From: Solirubrobacter sp963792915
Lineage (GTDB): Bacteria > Actinomycetota > Thermoleophilia > Solirubrobacterales > Solirubrobacteraceae
Length of the DNA stretch: 64,000 nucleotides
Reading direction: 5' to 3'
NCBI GenBank assembly: GCA_963792915.1
Contig: CAWBYD010000003.1
Coordinates: forward strand, 434,001-498,000
Below are positions 34,495 to 43,597 of the stretch, piece by piece. The notes beneath the pieces were generated by a model. That model saw nothing but the letters and a program-made list of their open reading frames with translations. It was not told where the DNA came from and made no database searches. Numbering within the stretch: the first letter of the stretch is position 1; each line of letters opens with the position of its first letter. The position numbers and the translations under genes were made by a program.

Positions 34495-35563
34495 GCGCGC
34501 TGCGCTGCGTCGCCAGCACGCAGGCGAGCACGACCAGCGCGGCGGCGACCATCGCGCGCGTGACGGCGCTCGCCGAGGACGAGCGCCGACCACACCAGGG
34601 TCAGCACCGGCTGCGCGAGCTGGATCTGCCCGATCCTCGCCACGCCGCCGAGCGCCAGCCCGTGGTACCAGGCGAAGAAGGCCGAGGAACATCGAGATCA
34701 GCGCGACGTAGGCGAAGCCGAGCCAGGCCTGCGCGCTCGCGTGGACGCCGTGGCGGGCGGCGAGCGCCGGTCGGGACGAGGAGCACGGCGCGGTCGAGCA
34801 GAGCGCCCAGCAGATCACCTGCCAGCCGCCGTACGGCGTGCGAGCGCGCCGCCCTCCGCGTAGCCGAGCCCGCCCAGCGCCACGGCGAGCAGCACCAGCA
34901 CGTCGGCGCGTCGATGCCCCTCACGCCCTGCGTGGCCGCGAACGCGAGCACCGCGACGAGTCCGGCACGCCGCCGCGACCCAGAACGCTCTCGGCGGGCG
35001 CTCGCCGGCGCGGGCGACCGCCCACGCCGCGGTCGCGGCCGGCAGCAGGCCGACGACCACGCTCGCGTGCGCGGAGGACGTGCGCGCGAGCGCGAGCGAG
35101 TCGACGAGCGGGAAAGCCGATCACGACGCCGAGCCCGACGAGCGCGAAGCGCGGCAGGTCGGCACGGGCGCGGGCACGCGCTCGCGGCGCGCCGCCAGCA
35201 GCAGCGGCCGCCAGCACCGCCGCCACCAGCGCGCGGCCGAGCCCGACGAAGGTGCGGATCGAGGTCGTGGACCGCGAGCCGCGTCGCCGGCAGCGAGAAC
35301 GAGAACAGCGCGACGCCCACCGCCCCCCAGGCCACGGCGTGCCAGCCCGGGCCGCCGGGCGCGGCGGCGGCGCCTGCCGGCGCGGCCTGTCCGGGCGCGG
35401 CCGCGGGGCGTGCCGCGGCGGCGTCGCCGCCGGGGCGCTCCCGGGTGGCTCCGCCGGGCGCGGTCGCGGCCGCATGGCGGCCGCCCCCGGCCTCGCCACG
35501 CTCGCCGTCCGCGCCCGCTTGCGTTACTTGCCCTGCCGCGGTAGCGTTACTCGCGTCCCTCAT
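34488..35563 (-). pseudogene. EamA/DMT-family transporter, multiply frame-broken
   Basis: Hydrophobic segments in several frames reconstruct a ten-helix DMT transporter: VALFSFSLPATRLAVHDLDP, FVGLGRALVAAVLA, LPRFALVGLGVVIGFP, ASVVVGLLPAATAAWAV, VLVLLAVALGGLGYAEGG, and the C-terminal GQIQLAQPVLTLVWSALVLGE. From ATG 35563 the first ~80 residues are low-complexity Ala/Gly/Pro/Arg, unusual for the family, so the true start may be near 35340. It is divergent from a MocR-type regulator, a frequent pairing in which the regulator controls the transporter. The substrate is unknown. Confidence 0.55.
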
Positions 35564-35578
35564 GCGTAACGATAACGC
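35521..35578. promoter_or_regulatory. GCGTTAC repeat sites between the EamA and MocR genes
   Basis: GCGTTAC occurs at 35521-35527 and 35544-35550, 23 bp apart. The inverted GCGTAAC is at 35564-35570, followed by GATAACGC at 35571-35578. Repeated half-sites with helical spacing at a mocR gene are typical of MocR/PdxR operators. The two putative ATG codons overlap in CATG (35561-35564). Confidence 0.5.
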
Positions 35579-36969
35579 AGCGGCGACCGTCATCGCAGCG
35601 GACTGGAGGCGGCGGCCGTCGCGGGCGCGCCCGGTGATCGGCTGCCGTCGTGCGCGAGCTGATGGCCCGCCACCGGGCGGGGCCGGCGACCGTGCAGCAG
35701 GCGCTTGGGCGCTCGTCGCCCGCGGCCTGGTGGAGGCGCGGCCGGGGCGGGGCACGTTCGTCGCGGCGCGGCCGGCCGCACCCGCGCCGCCGGACCACTC
35801 GTGGCAGACCGTCGCGCTCGGCCCGCGGGCGATCGACGCCGACGCCCTCGAAGCGCTGTTGCGCCCGCCGCCGCCCGGCGCGTTCGTGCTCTCGCCGGCT
35901 ACCTGCCGCCCGACCTGCAGCCGACCGCGGCGCTCGGCGGCGGCGCTGGCTCGGGCCGCGCGACGGCCGGGAGCGTGGGACCGCGTGCCGCTGGAGGGGC
36001 TCGCCGGGCTGCGCGCGTACTTCGCGGCGGCCGTCGGCGGCGGCGCCGCGGCCGGCGACGTGCTGATCTGCCCCGGCGGCCAGGCCGCCCTCGCTGCGTG
36101 CCTGCGCGGCCTGGCGGCGCCCGGGAGCGCGGTGATCGTGGAGGCGCCGACCTACCTCGGCGCGCTCGCCGCCGCGCGCGCGCAGGGCCTGCGGCCGGTG
36201 CCGGTGCCCGCCGACGAGCGCGGCATCCGGCCCGACCTGCTCGCGGACGCGCTCAGCGCCTCCGGCGCCCGCGTCGTCTACCTGCAGCCGCTGTTCGCCA
36301 ACCCGCACGGCGCCACGCTCGCGCCCGAGCGCCGCGCCGAGGTGCTCGAGGCCGTACGCGCCGCGGGCGCGTTCCTGATCGAGGACGACGACGTTCCGCG
36401 ACCTCGCGCTCCGGCGCCGCGGTGCCGCCGCCGCTCTTCCCCGAGGACCGGGACGGTCACGTCGTCCACGTCCGCTCGCTCACCAAGCCGTCCGCGCCCG
36501 GCCTGCGCATCGCCGCGCGATCGTCGCGCGCGGCCCGGCGGCCGCCCGGCTGCGCGCCGCCCGCATCGTCGAGGACCTGTTCGTCTCGGGCCCGCTGCAG
36601 GAGGCGGCGCTCGAGCTCGTCGGCACGCCCGCGTGGCGAGCCCACCTGCGCCGGCTGCGCACGGCGCTGCGCGAGCGCCGCGACGCGCTGTCGGCCGCGG
36701 TCGCCGAGCACCTGCCCGCAGGTCCCGCGCCGCCGCCGCAGGGCGGGATGAACCTGTGGCTCGCGCTCCCGTCGGGCACCGACGACCGCGAGCTCGCGCG
36801 CCGCGCGGCCGCCGCCGGCGTGATCATCTCGCCGGGCCGCACGTTCTTCGCCGCCGAGCCGCCCGGCCCGTTCCTGCGCCTCAGCTACCACGCCGAGCCG
36901 CCGGCCCGGCTCGCCGAGGGTGTCCGCCGGCTCGCTGCCGCTCAGCCGCCGAAGTCGCGGGCCGCGTAG
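35562..36969 (+). pseudogene. MocR-type regulator (GntR HTH fused to PLP aminotransferase fold), multiply frame-broken
   Basis: An N-terminal GntR winged helix (VRELMARHRAGPATVQQAL, LVARGLVEARPGRGTFVA) is followed by an aminotransferase-like domain: GAFVLSP, LEGLAGLRAYFAA, VLICPGGQAALAACLRGL, VIVEAPTYLGALAAAR, VVYLQPLFANPHGATL and the PLP-lysine segment HVRSLTKPSAPGLRIA. About six breaks interrupt it (near 35648, 35705, 35900, 36395, 36425, 36535). ATG 35562 gives MRNDNAAATVIAADW. MocR proteins sense PLP-linked or amino acid ligands. The end overlaps the M20 gene by 28 bases. Confidence 0.65.
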
Positions 36970-38072
36970 CGCGCGTACGTGCGCGCCGCGAGCTCGACCT
37001 CGTCGACCGCCACCGACTCGTCGGGCCGGTGCGCCTGCTCGATGACGCTCCCCGGCCCGAACACCACGGACGGGATGCCGGCGTCGCGCATCAGGTAGCC
37101 GCCGTCGCAGGCCGCCGTCCAGCCGGCGACCGGCCGCTCGGGCGCGCCCGCCTCGCTCGCCGCGCGCAGCAGGCCCTGGACGAGCGGATGCTCGGGCGCC
37201 AGCTCGAAGCTCGGGATCTCCATCAGCAGTGCCGTGCGCGCGTCGATGCCGAGCTCCGCGATCGCGGCGTCGACCTGCGCCCGCGCGTCCTCGCCGCGCT
37301 CGCCGGGGAGCAGCCGGCGGTCGATCGAGATGCGGCAGCGGTCGGGCACCATCGCCGTGCCGGTGCCGCCCTCGATCATGCCGACGCTCCAGCTCGCCGC
37401 GCCCAGCAGCGGGTGGCGCCGGCGCGCGAGCTCTGCGTCCAGCCGTTGGATCGCGCCGATCACGCGCGCGCCGTCGTAGATCGCGTTGTGACCCTGCTGC
37501 GGCGTGCCGGCGTGTGCCGAGCGGCCGTGCACGAGGACGTCGACGAAGCAGTTGCCGCGGCAGCCGATGATCGTCTGCAGCTCGGTCGGCTCGGCCACGA
37601 TCGCCTGCCGCGCGCCGAAGCCCGGGCGCGCGAGCAAGGCGCGCACGCCCGCGCCGTGCTCCTCCTCGTCGATCACGGCGGCGAGCGCCACCGGCGGCTC
37701 GATCCCGGCGCGCTTGAGCGCCGCCATCGCCATGACCGCCGCCGCGAGCCCCGCCTTCATGTCGGCAGCCCCGCGCCCGTAGACGCGCCCGTCCTCGAGC
37801 GCGCCGCCGAACGGGTCGCGCGTCCAGCCCTCGCCCGCCGGCACGGTGTCCGTATGGCCGAGGAACAGCAGACCCGGCTCGTCGCGGCCGATCGCCGCGT
37901 AGACGTTCGGCCGCCCGGGCACGACCTCGCGCAACTCGGCACGCAGGCCGAGGGCGCGGCACGCGTCGGCGAGGAAGTGCGCGACCGCCGCCTCGCCGCC
38001 GGGCGGGTTCGGGCTCGCACGGCGGACCAGGCCCTTCACCAACTGGGTCAGCTCGGAGCGATCGATCTGCAT
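36942..38072 (-). CDS. M20 family metallopeptidase (ArgE/DapE/CPG2 type)
   Basis: The 376-residue enzyme has the two-zinc M20 motifs: FLGHTDTVPAGEGW (first His and catalytic Asp), GRGAADMKAGLAAAV (bridging Asp), IDEEEHGAG (general-base Glu and Glu ligand), IVAEPTELQ (Asp/Glu ligand) and the dimerisation lid GRSAHAGTPQQGHNAI. The C-terminal His lies in SVIEQAHRPDE. Members deacylate or hydrolyse amino acid derivatives such as N-acetylornithine, succinyl-diaminopimelate or dipeptides. The exact substrate cannot be fixed; no arg or dap genes are nearby. The frame is intact although it borders the broken zone. Confidence 0.85.
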   Translation of the reverse strand: MQIDRSELTQLVKGLVRRASPNPPGGEAAVAHFLADACRALGLRAELREVVPGRPNVYAAIGRDEPGLLFLGHTDTVPAGEGWTRDPFGGALEDGRVYGRGAADMKAGLAAAVMAMAALKRAGIEPPVALAAVIDEEEHGAGVRALLARPGFGARQAIVAEPTELQTIIGCRGNCFVDVLVHGRSAHAGTPQQGHNAIYDGARVIGAIQRLDAELARRRHPLLGAASWSVGMIEGGTGTAMVPDRCRISIDRRLLPGERGEDARAQVDAAIAELGIDARTALLMEIPSFELAPEHPLVQGLLRAASEAGAPERPVAGWTAACDGGYLMRDAGIPSVVFGPGSVIEQAHRPDESVAVDEVELAARTYARYAARDFGG

Positions 38073-38220
38073 CGCTCGCCGACCTTACGCAATGCGCCCG
38101 AACTGGACGGCTCGGCGAAGTTCCGGATTCCGTCTCACACTCGCCGCGGGGCGGCCGATCATCGAGGTTAGGGCCTGCGGCACGGATGCGGCGGGCGTGG
38201 AGCAGCAGGAGGACGCAAGG

Positions 38221-39199
38221 ATGCGTATCACCCAATCCGCCGTGGCCATGGAGGCCAGCCATACGTCGGTCCGCGCCGACAGCGCTCAGCTCAGGATCAG
38301 CGCGCCCGCACGCAAGCCGCCGCCGCCACCACCACCGAAACCTCCCGCCCCGCCTGCGCCCAAGCCCGACGCCGCTTCGTCCAGCGACGCGAAGCTGCCC
38401 CGCGATTTCAAGCTCTGGCTGATGAAGCTCGTCGTCGAATGGATGACCGGCGAGAAGATCGATGACCCGGAGATCGACACGGCGCCCGCCGAGACGCCGC
38501 CGGCCGCCGACTCGCCGCCATCCGCCGACCCACCGCCGGCCGCCGCTCAGCCCGCGATCCAGCTCTTCTACGAGCGCGTCCACTACGAGGCCGAGCGCAC
38601 GAACTTCCAGGCGCAGGGCGTCGTCACGACCGGCGACGGGCGCCAGATCGCGCTCGACCTGCGCGTCGGCATGGAGCGCGAACACTACGAGCGGCTCACG
38701 GTGAGCACAGGCCAGCCGCAGGCCACGGATTCCGCTGGTCCTCAACTTCAGCGCCGCCACGAGCGCGCTCGGCGGCACGCGGATGTCGTTCGACCTCGAC
38801 CTCGACGGGACCCCCGACCAGGTCGCGCTGCCGGCGGCGGGCAGCGCGTTCCTCGCGCTGGACCGCAACCACAACGGCCGCATCGACGATGGCTCGGAGC
38901 TGTTCGGGCCCGCGTCGGGCAACGGCTTCGCCGAGCTCAAGTCGCTCGACGGCGACGGCGACGGCTGGATCGACGAGGACGACCCCGCGTTCGCCGACCT
39001 GCGCGTCTGGAACGGCGGCCCGACGATGCAGACGCTCGCCCAGGCCGGCGTCGGCGCGATCGACACGAGCGCGGTGGCGACGCCGTTCACGCTCGGCGAC
39101 AGCGACGCGACCGCCGCGGGCTTCGTCCGCTCGACGGGCCTGTGGCTGGCCGAGGACGGATCGGCGCACACGGTCCAGCAGGTCGACATCGTGGCCTGA
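38221..39199 (+). CDS. Proline-rich protein with EF-hand-like calcium loops (one-base frameshift as read)
   Basis: GGAGG precedes ATG 38221 by ten bases. The N-terminal half has a Pro-rich linker (KPPPPPPPKPP, then PPA repeats), FKLWLMKLVVEWMTGEKIDD, a second Pro/Ala linker and a beta segment ending ERLTVSTGQPQAT. An extra T at 38730-38731 shifts the frame. The restored sequence continues PLVLNFSAATSALGG and FDLDLDGTPDQVAL. Two Ca loops follow, DRNHNGRIDDGSELFG and DGDGDGWIDEDD. This C-terminal module resembles calcium-binding domains seen in RTX-like proteins. There is no signal peptide. Corrected length is 325 residues. Confidence 0.6.
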
Positions 39200-39202
39200 C
39201 GC

Positions 39203-39539
39203 TCAACGACCGCCGGCCGCGCGCAGGCCCATCGCGGCAGCCGCGCGGACGTCCTCGTGGGGGTCTGCGTCCCGCAGCCGGAGCGCGCTCGCCGTGTGCT
39301 CCGGCAGGCGGAGATAGAAGACCAGCGACTTGAGTCCGCTCGCGCGCGGGCGCCTCGTCGTCGGCGGCCAGCGCGGCCAGCCCGTCGGCCACCCACCACC
39401 CGTTGTCGAGCTCGAACGCGACCGCGCGCCGCAGGTCGCCCTCGCCGACGGGAGTGTCGCGCCGGCTCTCGTACACCACCCGGACGAAGCCGGCGCTCGA
39501 CAGGTCCAGCGCGTAGGACTCGCTGATGATGGTGGCCAT
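39203..39539 (-). CDS. Small unrecognised protein, about 112 residues (one-base frameshift as read)
   Basis: From ATG 39539 the product reads MATIISESYALDLSSAGFVR, then VVYESRRDTPVGEGDLRRAV, FELDNGWWVADGLAALAADD. A one-base break near 39350 moves the frame to ASGLKSLVFYLRLPEHTASA, then LRLRDADPHEDVRAAAAMGL. The C-terminus looks like a HEAT-type helix pair. No function can be given. It starts divergently from the DUF3303-like gene and ends three bases beyond the convergent calcium-loop gene. Confidence 0.45.
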
Positions 39540-39605
39540 CTTGACGCCGGTCGGCGAGGGGGCGTAGGTTCGCGCACGGCTGCCACCGACCCGAGGAGCG
39601 CGAGC

Positions 39606-39905
39606 ATGCGGATGATGATGAAGGTCCAGATCCCGACCGTGGCCGGCAACGAGGCGATCAAGAGCGGGAGCCTGCCGCAGATCGTCGGCTCCGCGCTGGA
39701 AGCGCTGCAGGCCGAGGCGGCGTACTTCACCGCCGAGGACGGGATGCGGACCGCGCTGATCTTCTTCGAGATGTCGGATTCGAGCGAGATCCCGTCGGCC
39801 GCCGAGCCGTTCTTCATCGGCATGGACGCGAAGATCACGTTCGCCCCCGTGATGAACGTGGCGGAGATGCAGGCCGGCGTGGCCAAGGCGATGGACGCGA
39901 TGTAG
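39606..39905 (+). CDS. Small ferredoxin-fold-like protein (DUF3303-like family)
   Basis: The 99-residue protein starts MRMMMKVQIPTVAGNEAIKS and contains LEALQAEAAYFTAEDGMRTALIF, then FEMSDSSEIPSAAEPFF and ITFAPVMNVAEMQAGVAKAM. This two-layer alpha/beta pattern recurs in many actinobacterial small proteins of unknown function. An AGGAG site lies about nine bases before ATG 39606. It ends eight bases before the next gene. Confidence 0.65.
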   Translation: MRMMMKVQIPTVAGNEAIKSGSLPQIVGSALEALQAEAAYFTAEDGMRTALIFFEMSDSSEIPSAAEPFFIGMDAKITFAPVMNVAEMQAGVAKAMDAM

Positions 39906-39912
39906 CGCGCGC

Positions 39913-41015
39913 GTGAGCGACACGGTCTGGCCGAACGCCGAGAGTGCGACCAACTCGGACCCGTGGCTGGTCGCCAACCACGACCGGATCCGGCTGATGC
40001 AGCCGCGCGTGCTGGCGCTCAACTTCGTCCACGGCCTCGGCGAGGCGCAGGCGCGCGAACAGCTCGCATGGCTGTGCGCGGCGCTGCGGGAGTCGTCGCG
40101 CTGGCAGGGGTACCGCGACCCGGCGGCGCCGGCGTTCCTGGACTACCGCGTCGTCGAGATCGTCGACCTCACCGAGCCGGCCGGCGCCGTCGACCGCAAC
40201 TCCGCCCGCTTCCCGCGGGCGCCGGACGGCGTCGGCTTCGACTACGGCGCGCTATATGAGCTGCGGCTCCTGGACGGGCTGCGGCTGGACAAGCTGACCG
40301 AGCGCGGGATCGTCAACGAGGTCTGGCTGCTCGCCGACCACACCGACCACAGCGCGCCGTGGGAGACCGTCGAGGTCAAGCGCACCTACGACGACGCCTT
40401 CCGCCCGCTCGGCCTCGAGCGGTACGCGGGGAACTCCGGGAGCACAGCGCGCCGTGGATCGGCCGCAGCCTGCGCATCCTGTTCGTCAACTTCGCCCGCG
40501 GCGTCGGCTGCGCGATGGAGAGCCTGGGCCACTCGCTGGAGCGGATGGCGACGTGCGGCGCGCTGCCGTACTACGAGCGCTACTTCCGGGAGTTCGCGAT
40601 GCTCGACCTGGACCGCCGCTTCGGGCTGCCGTTCGAGTCGCTGTACCTGCGCGGTCCGGAGCCGGTCGACTACCCGACGCCCACGAGCCTGCGCTACCGC
40701 GCGGGCTGGCGCCGGCGCGAGCTGGAGAACTACGTGGTGAGCGGCGGCAACGTCCACTTCATGCCCAACGGCCGCTGGGACTACGACCTCGAGAACCCGG
40801 CCCCGGTGCTGTCGACGATCGAGACCTGGCGCCAGCCGCAGCAGGCGGCGCGTCCGTGGACGCCCGCCGTGCTCGAGCCCTACCGCGAGCTGGCGCCCGA
40901 CTGCATGGGCCGCTGGGTCGTCTACTGGCGCCAGAACATGCCCGGGCTCGACAACGCCGCGCTCGACGACGGCGGGCGCCCGATGAAGAACTGGTGGCCG
41001 TTCCTCTTCTACTGA
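39913..41015 (+). CDS. Unrecognised ~367-residue protein (one-base frameshift as read)
   Basis: GTG 39913 starts SDTVWPNAESATNSDPWLVA with no signal peptide. Later text includes VLALNFVHGLGEAQAREQL, FDYGALYELRLLDGLRLDKL, VNEVWLLADHTDHSAPWETV and, after restoring one base near 40440, LRILFVNFARGVGCAMESLG, ENYVVSGGNVHFMPNGRWDY and a Trp-rich end NWWPFLFY. The His/Asp-rich and aromatic content suggests a folded, perhaps surface or carbohydrate-acting protein, but I recognise no family and see no catalytic signature. Confidence 0.5.
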
Positions 41016-41045
41016 TCCGGCACGAACGCCGTAGGATCGCGGCGC

Positions 41046-42515
41046 ATGGAGAATGCCGAGCAGCCGACGGCGCCGTACCTGGACGCGGTCGTCGGCTACG
41101 CGTTCCGCGGCCCGGGGCGCTACCACGTCCCCGGCCACAAGGGCGGCGCCGGCGCCGACCCCGGTTTGCGCAAGGCGATCGGGGACGACGTGCTGGCCGC
41201 CGACATCCCGCAGGACATCCACGGGATCGACCTCGGCCCCTCGCCGACGCCGTTCGAGCGGGCCGAGCAGCTCGCCGCCGAGGCGTTCGGCGCCGCGCGC
41301 ACGTTCTTCCTCACCAACGGCGCGACCCAGGGCAACCACACGCTCTGCCTCGCGCTCGCCCCGCTGGGCACGCGCATCGTCGCGCAGCGCAACTCGCACG
41401 CGTCGGTCGTCGACGGCCTGGTGCTGAGCGGCGGGCTGCCGAGCTTCGTCGCCCCGGAGTACGACGACGAGCTGGGGATCACGCACTGCGTCACGCCGGC
41501 GTCGCTCGAGGCCGCGCTGGCGGGGGCACCGGACGCCAAGGCGGCGTTCATCGTCTCGCCGACCTACTACGGCATGACCGCCGACGTCGCCGGCTGCGCC
41601 GAGGTCGCGCACCGCGCCGGGGTGCCGCTCGTGGTCGACCAGGCCTGGGGGCCGCATTTCGGCTTCAACGACGCGCTGCCGCCGACCGCGCTCTCCCAGG
41701 GCGCGGACGCGATGCTCACGAGCACGCACAAGATCGGCGGGTCGCTGACCCAGAGCGCGATGCTGCACGTCGGTCACTCCGGCCGCGTCGACGCCGGCGC
41801 GATGGCGCGAGCGCTGCGGCTGCTGCGCTCGACGAGCCCGTCGTCGCTGCTGCTCGCGTCGCTCGACGCGGCGCGCCGCCAGCTCGCACTGCACGGCGAG
41901 CAGCTGCTGTGGGAGACGCTCGAGGCGATCCGCGTCGCGCGCGCCAAGCTCGAGACGATCGAGGGCATCGCGCTCGTCGACGACGCGGTCGTCGGGCGCA
42001 TGGGCGTGGCCGGCTATGACCCGCTGCGGATCGTGCTCGACGTGCGCGCGACCGGCCGCACCGGCTACGAGATCGCCGACGCGCTGCGGCGCTCCTACGA
42101 CGTCCACGTCGAGCTGCCGATGCAGGCGACGATCGTCTTCATCGTCGGCCTCGGCGAGACGGCGGCCACGCTGCGCCGGCTGGCCGGGGACATCGACGAG
42201 GTCGTCAAGCGCCTCAGGCACCCGGGAGCGACCGCACCGATCGTCCCGCCGGCGACCGCGCTCGGCTACGAGGTCGCCGTGTCCCCGCGCGACGCGTTCC
42301 TCGGCAAGGCCGAGGAGGTCGCCGTCGACGAATCGATCGGCCGCATCTCCTGCGAGTCGATCGCCAGCTACCCGCCCGGCGTCCCCGCACTGCTGCCGGG
42401 CGAGCGGATCTCGGCCGACACGATCGCCTACCTGCGCCGGCTCGCGGCCAGCGGCGCACGCCTGCACGGCGCCAGCGACCCCGAGTTCCGCACCATCAAC
42501 GTGCTGGCTGAGTGA
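41046..42515 (+). CDS. Orn/Lys/Arg decarboxylase family PLP enzyme (class I, SpeA/YaaO type)
   Basis: The 489-residue protein has the fold-type I decarboxylase pattern: YHVPGHKGG at the start, IHGIDLGPSPTPFERAEQLA, FFLTNGATQGNHTLCLAL, RNSHASVVDGLVL, the Asp of VVDQAWGPHFGFN and the PLP lysine in STHKIGGSLTQSAML. The C-terminal domain reads ESIASYPPGVPALLPGE as in lysine/arginine decarboxylases. It lacks the N-terminal wing of E. coli CadA/AdiA, so it is the short Bacillus-type form, giving cadaverine, agmatine or putrescine. The substrate is not decided by sequence. Confidence 0.85.
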   Translation: MENAEQPTAPYLDAVVGYAFRGPGRYHVPGHKGGAGADPGLRKAIGDDVLAADIPQDIHGIDLGPSPTPFERAEQLAAEAFGAARTFFLTNGATQGNHTLCLALAPLGTRIVAQRNSHASVVDGLVLSGGLPSFVAPEYDDELGITHCVTPASLEAALAGAPDAKAAFIVSPTYYGMTADVAGCAEVAHRAGVPLVVDQAWGPHFGFNDALPPTALSQGADAMLTSTHKIGGSLTQSAMLHVGHSGRVDAGAMARALRLLRSTSPSSLLLASLDAARRQLALHGEQLLWETLEAIRVARAKLETIEGIALVDDAVVGRMGVAGYDPLRIVLDVRATGRTGYEIADALRRSYDVHVELPMQATIVFIVGLGETAATLRRLAGDIDEVVKRLRHPGATAPIVPPATALGYEVAVSPRDAFLGKAEEVAVDESIGRISCESIASYPPGVPALLPGERISADTIAYLRRLAASGARLHGASDPEFRTINVLAE

Positions 42516-42531
42516 CGCTAGTGTCGGGGTG

Positions 42532-42747
42532 CTAGTCCTCGCGCGACTCTTCGTCGCGCGGCGCGCCGGTGACGACCGCGGCGCCGAGGCCGAGCGCCCC
42601 GCAGATGATCAGCGGCGCCCAGGGGTGCAGCCCGCCGACCAGCAGCGAACTCACGGCCAGCACGAGGATGGCGGCCACGGGAAGCCACCGAGGCACCCCG
42701 ACAATTGACCGACCGATCCGTGCCCGACCATGTGCGCCAGCCGCCAT
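42532..42747 (-). CDS. 71-residue two-helix membrane protein
   Basis: After a basic N-terminus the protein has two helices, WLPVAAILVLAVSSLLVGGL and APLIICGALGLGAAVVTG, then an acidic tail (APRDEESRED). On the minus strand AAGGAG lies seven bases before ATG 42747. I recognise no family. The gene lies downstream of the ABC-2 exporter on the same strand, with a small hairpin between them. Confidence 0.6.
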   Translation of the reverse strand: MAAGAHGRARIGRSIVGVPRWLPVAAILVLAVSSLLVGGLHPWAPLIICGALGLGAAVVTGAPRDEESRED

Positions 42748-42797
42748 GCCGTCTCCTTGACCTGGGACCTCGACGTGTTCGAACGGTGACCCTACAA

Positions 42798-42812
42798 CGG
42801 GTAGCGTACCCG
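42798..42812 (-). terminator. Small hairpin after the ABC-2 permease gene
   Basis: CGGGTA-GCG-TACCCG forms a perfect 6-bp stem starting nine bases beyond the permease stop. It may end or weaken transcription before the 71-residue gene. Confidence 0.3.
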
Positions 42813-42820
42813 GTGCAACG

Positions 42821-43597
42821 TCATCCCTCGCGCCGAGCTTCCCAGGAGAAGCCGCGCACTGCGAGAACGGCGCCGACCAGCGCCCACACGGCCAGCACGA
42901 GCAGCGCCCCCGCGTGGTCGCCGACGCCTTCGCCGTGCACCATCGCGCCCGACAGCCCGTCGACGAGATGGGTCAAGGGCAGTACCTGCGCGACGTCGTG
43001 GATCGAAGTCGGCGCGTCGGCGGCGTCGTAGAACACCCCGGCCAGCAGGATCTGCGGCAGGAACACCGCGTTGACGTAGGCGGGCGCCGACTCCGGGTTG
43101 GGGATGGCGTGCGAGAGCGCCACGCCGAGCAGCGCGAAGCAGATCACGCCCGCGACGACGAATACCGCCAGCGCAATCCAGTCCTGCGGCCACGCGACGC
43201 CGAACACCAGGTGGCCGGCAGCGATCACGATCGCCACCTGCACGAGCGCGTTGGCGACCGCGTTGGCCGCCAGCCCCGCCAGGTAGGCCGAGGTCGAGAG
43301 CGGCGTGCCGCGCAGGCGCTTGAGGATCCCGCGCTCGCGCAGGGTCGTGAGGTTGTAGGCGAGCGAAGTGAACGTCGCGGACATCACGCTCATCCCGGCG
43401 ATCCCCGGCACGATCACGTCGAGGTCGGCGTGCTTGCCGGCGAACACCGCGCCGAAGATCGCCAGCAGCCCCAGCGGCAGCAGCACGCCGAAGAACGCCG
43501 CGCTCGGGTTGCGCCAGAACATCCGGCGCTCGAGCCGGTACTGGCGCCACGCGGCGCCCCACCAGGACGGCCGCGGCGCGGCGACCGCGGCGCTCAC
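42821..43597 (-). CDS. ABC-2 type transporter permease (DrrB-like)
   Basis: The 258-residue protein has six helices and the ABC-2 layout: RRMFWRNPSAAFFGVLLPLG, VPGIAGMSVMSATFTSLAYN, the conserved ERGILKRLRGTPLSTSAYL coupling region, LLGVALSHAIPNPESAPAYV and FLPQILLAGVFYDA. Members export drugs, lipids or polysaccharides. GTG 43597 overlaps the stop of the ATPase gene (GTGA), so the two subunits are made together. Confidence 0.85.
   Translation of the reverse strand: MSAAVAAPRPSWWGAAWRQYRLERRMFWRNPSAAFFGVLLPLGLLAIFGAVFAGKHADLDVIVPGIAGMSVMSATFTSLAYNLTTLRERGILKRLRGTPLSTSAYLAGLAANAVANALVQVAIVIAAGHLVFGVAWPQDWIALAVFVVAGVICFALLGVALSHAIPNPESAPAYVNAVFLPQILLAGVFYDAADAPTSIHDVAQVLPLTHLVDGLSGAMVHGEGVGDHAGALLVLAVWALVGAVLAVRGFSWEARREG

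Noticed and set aside
33154..36969. Block of true pseudogenes showing genome decay
   Set aside because: All catalytic motifs survive in every gene and similar single-base breaks occur in ppk, so sequence error is the more likely cause.
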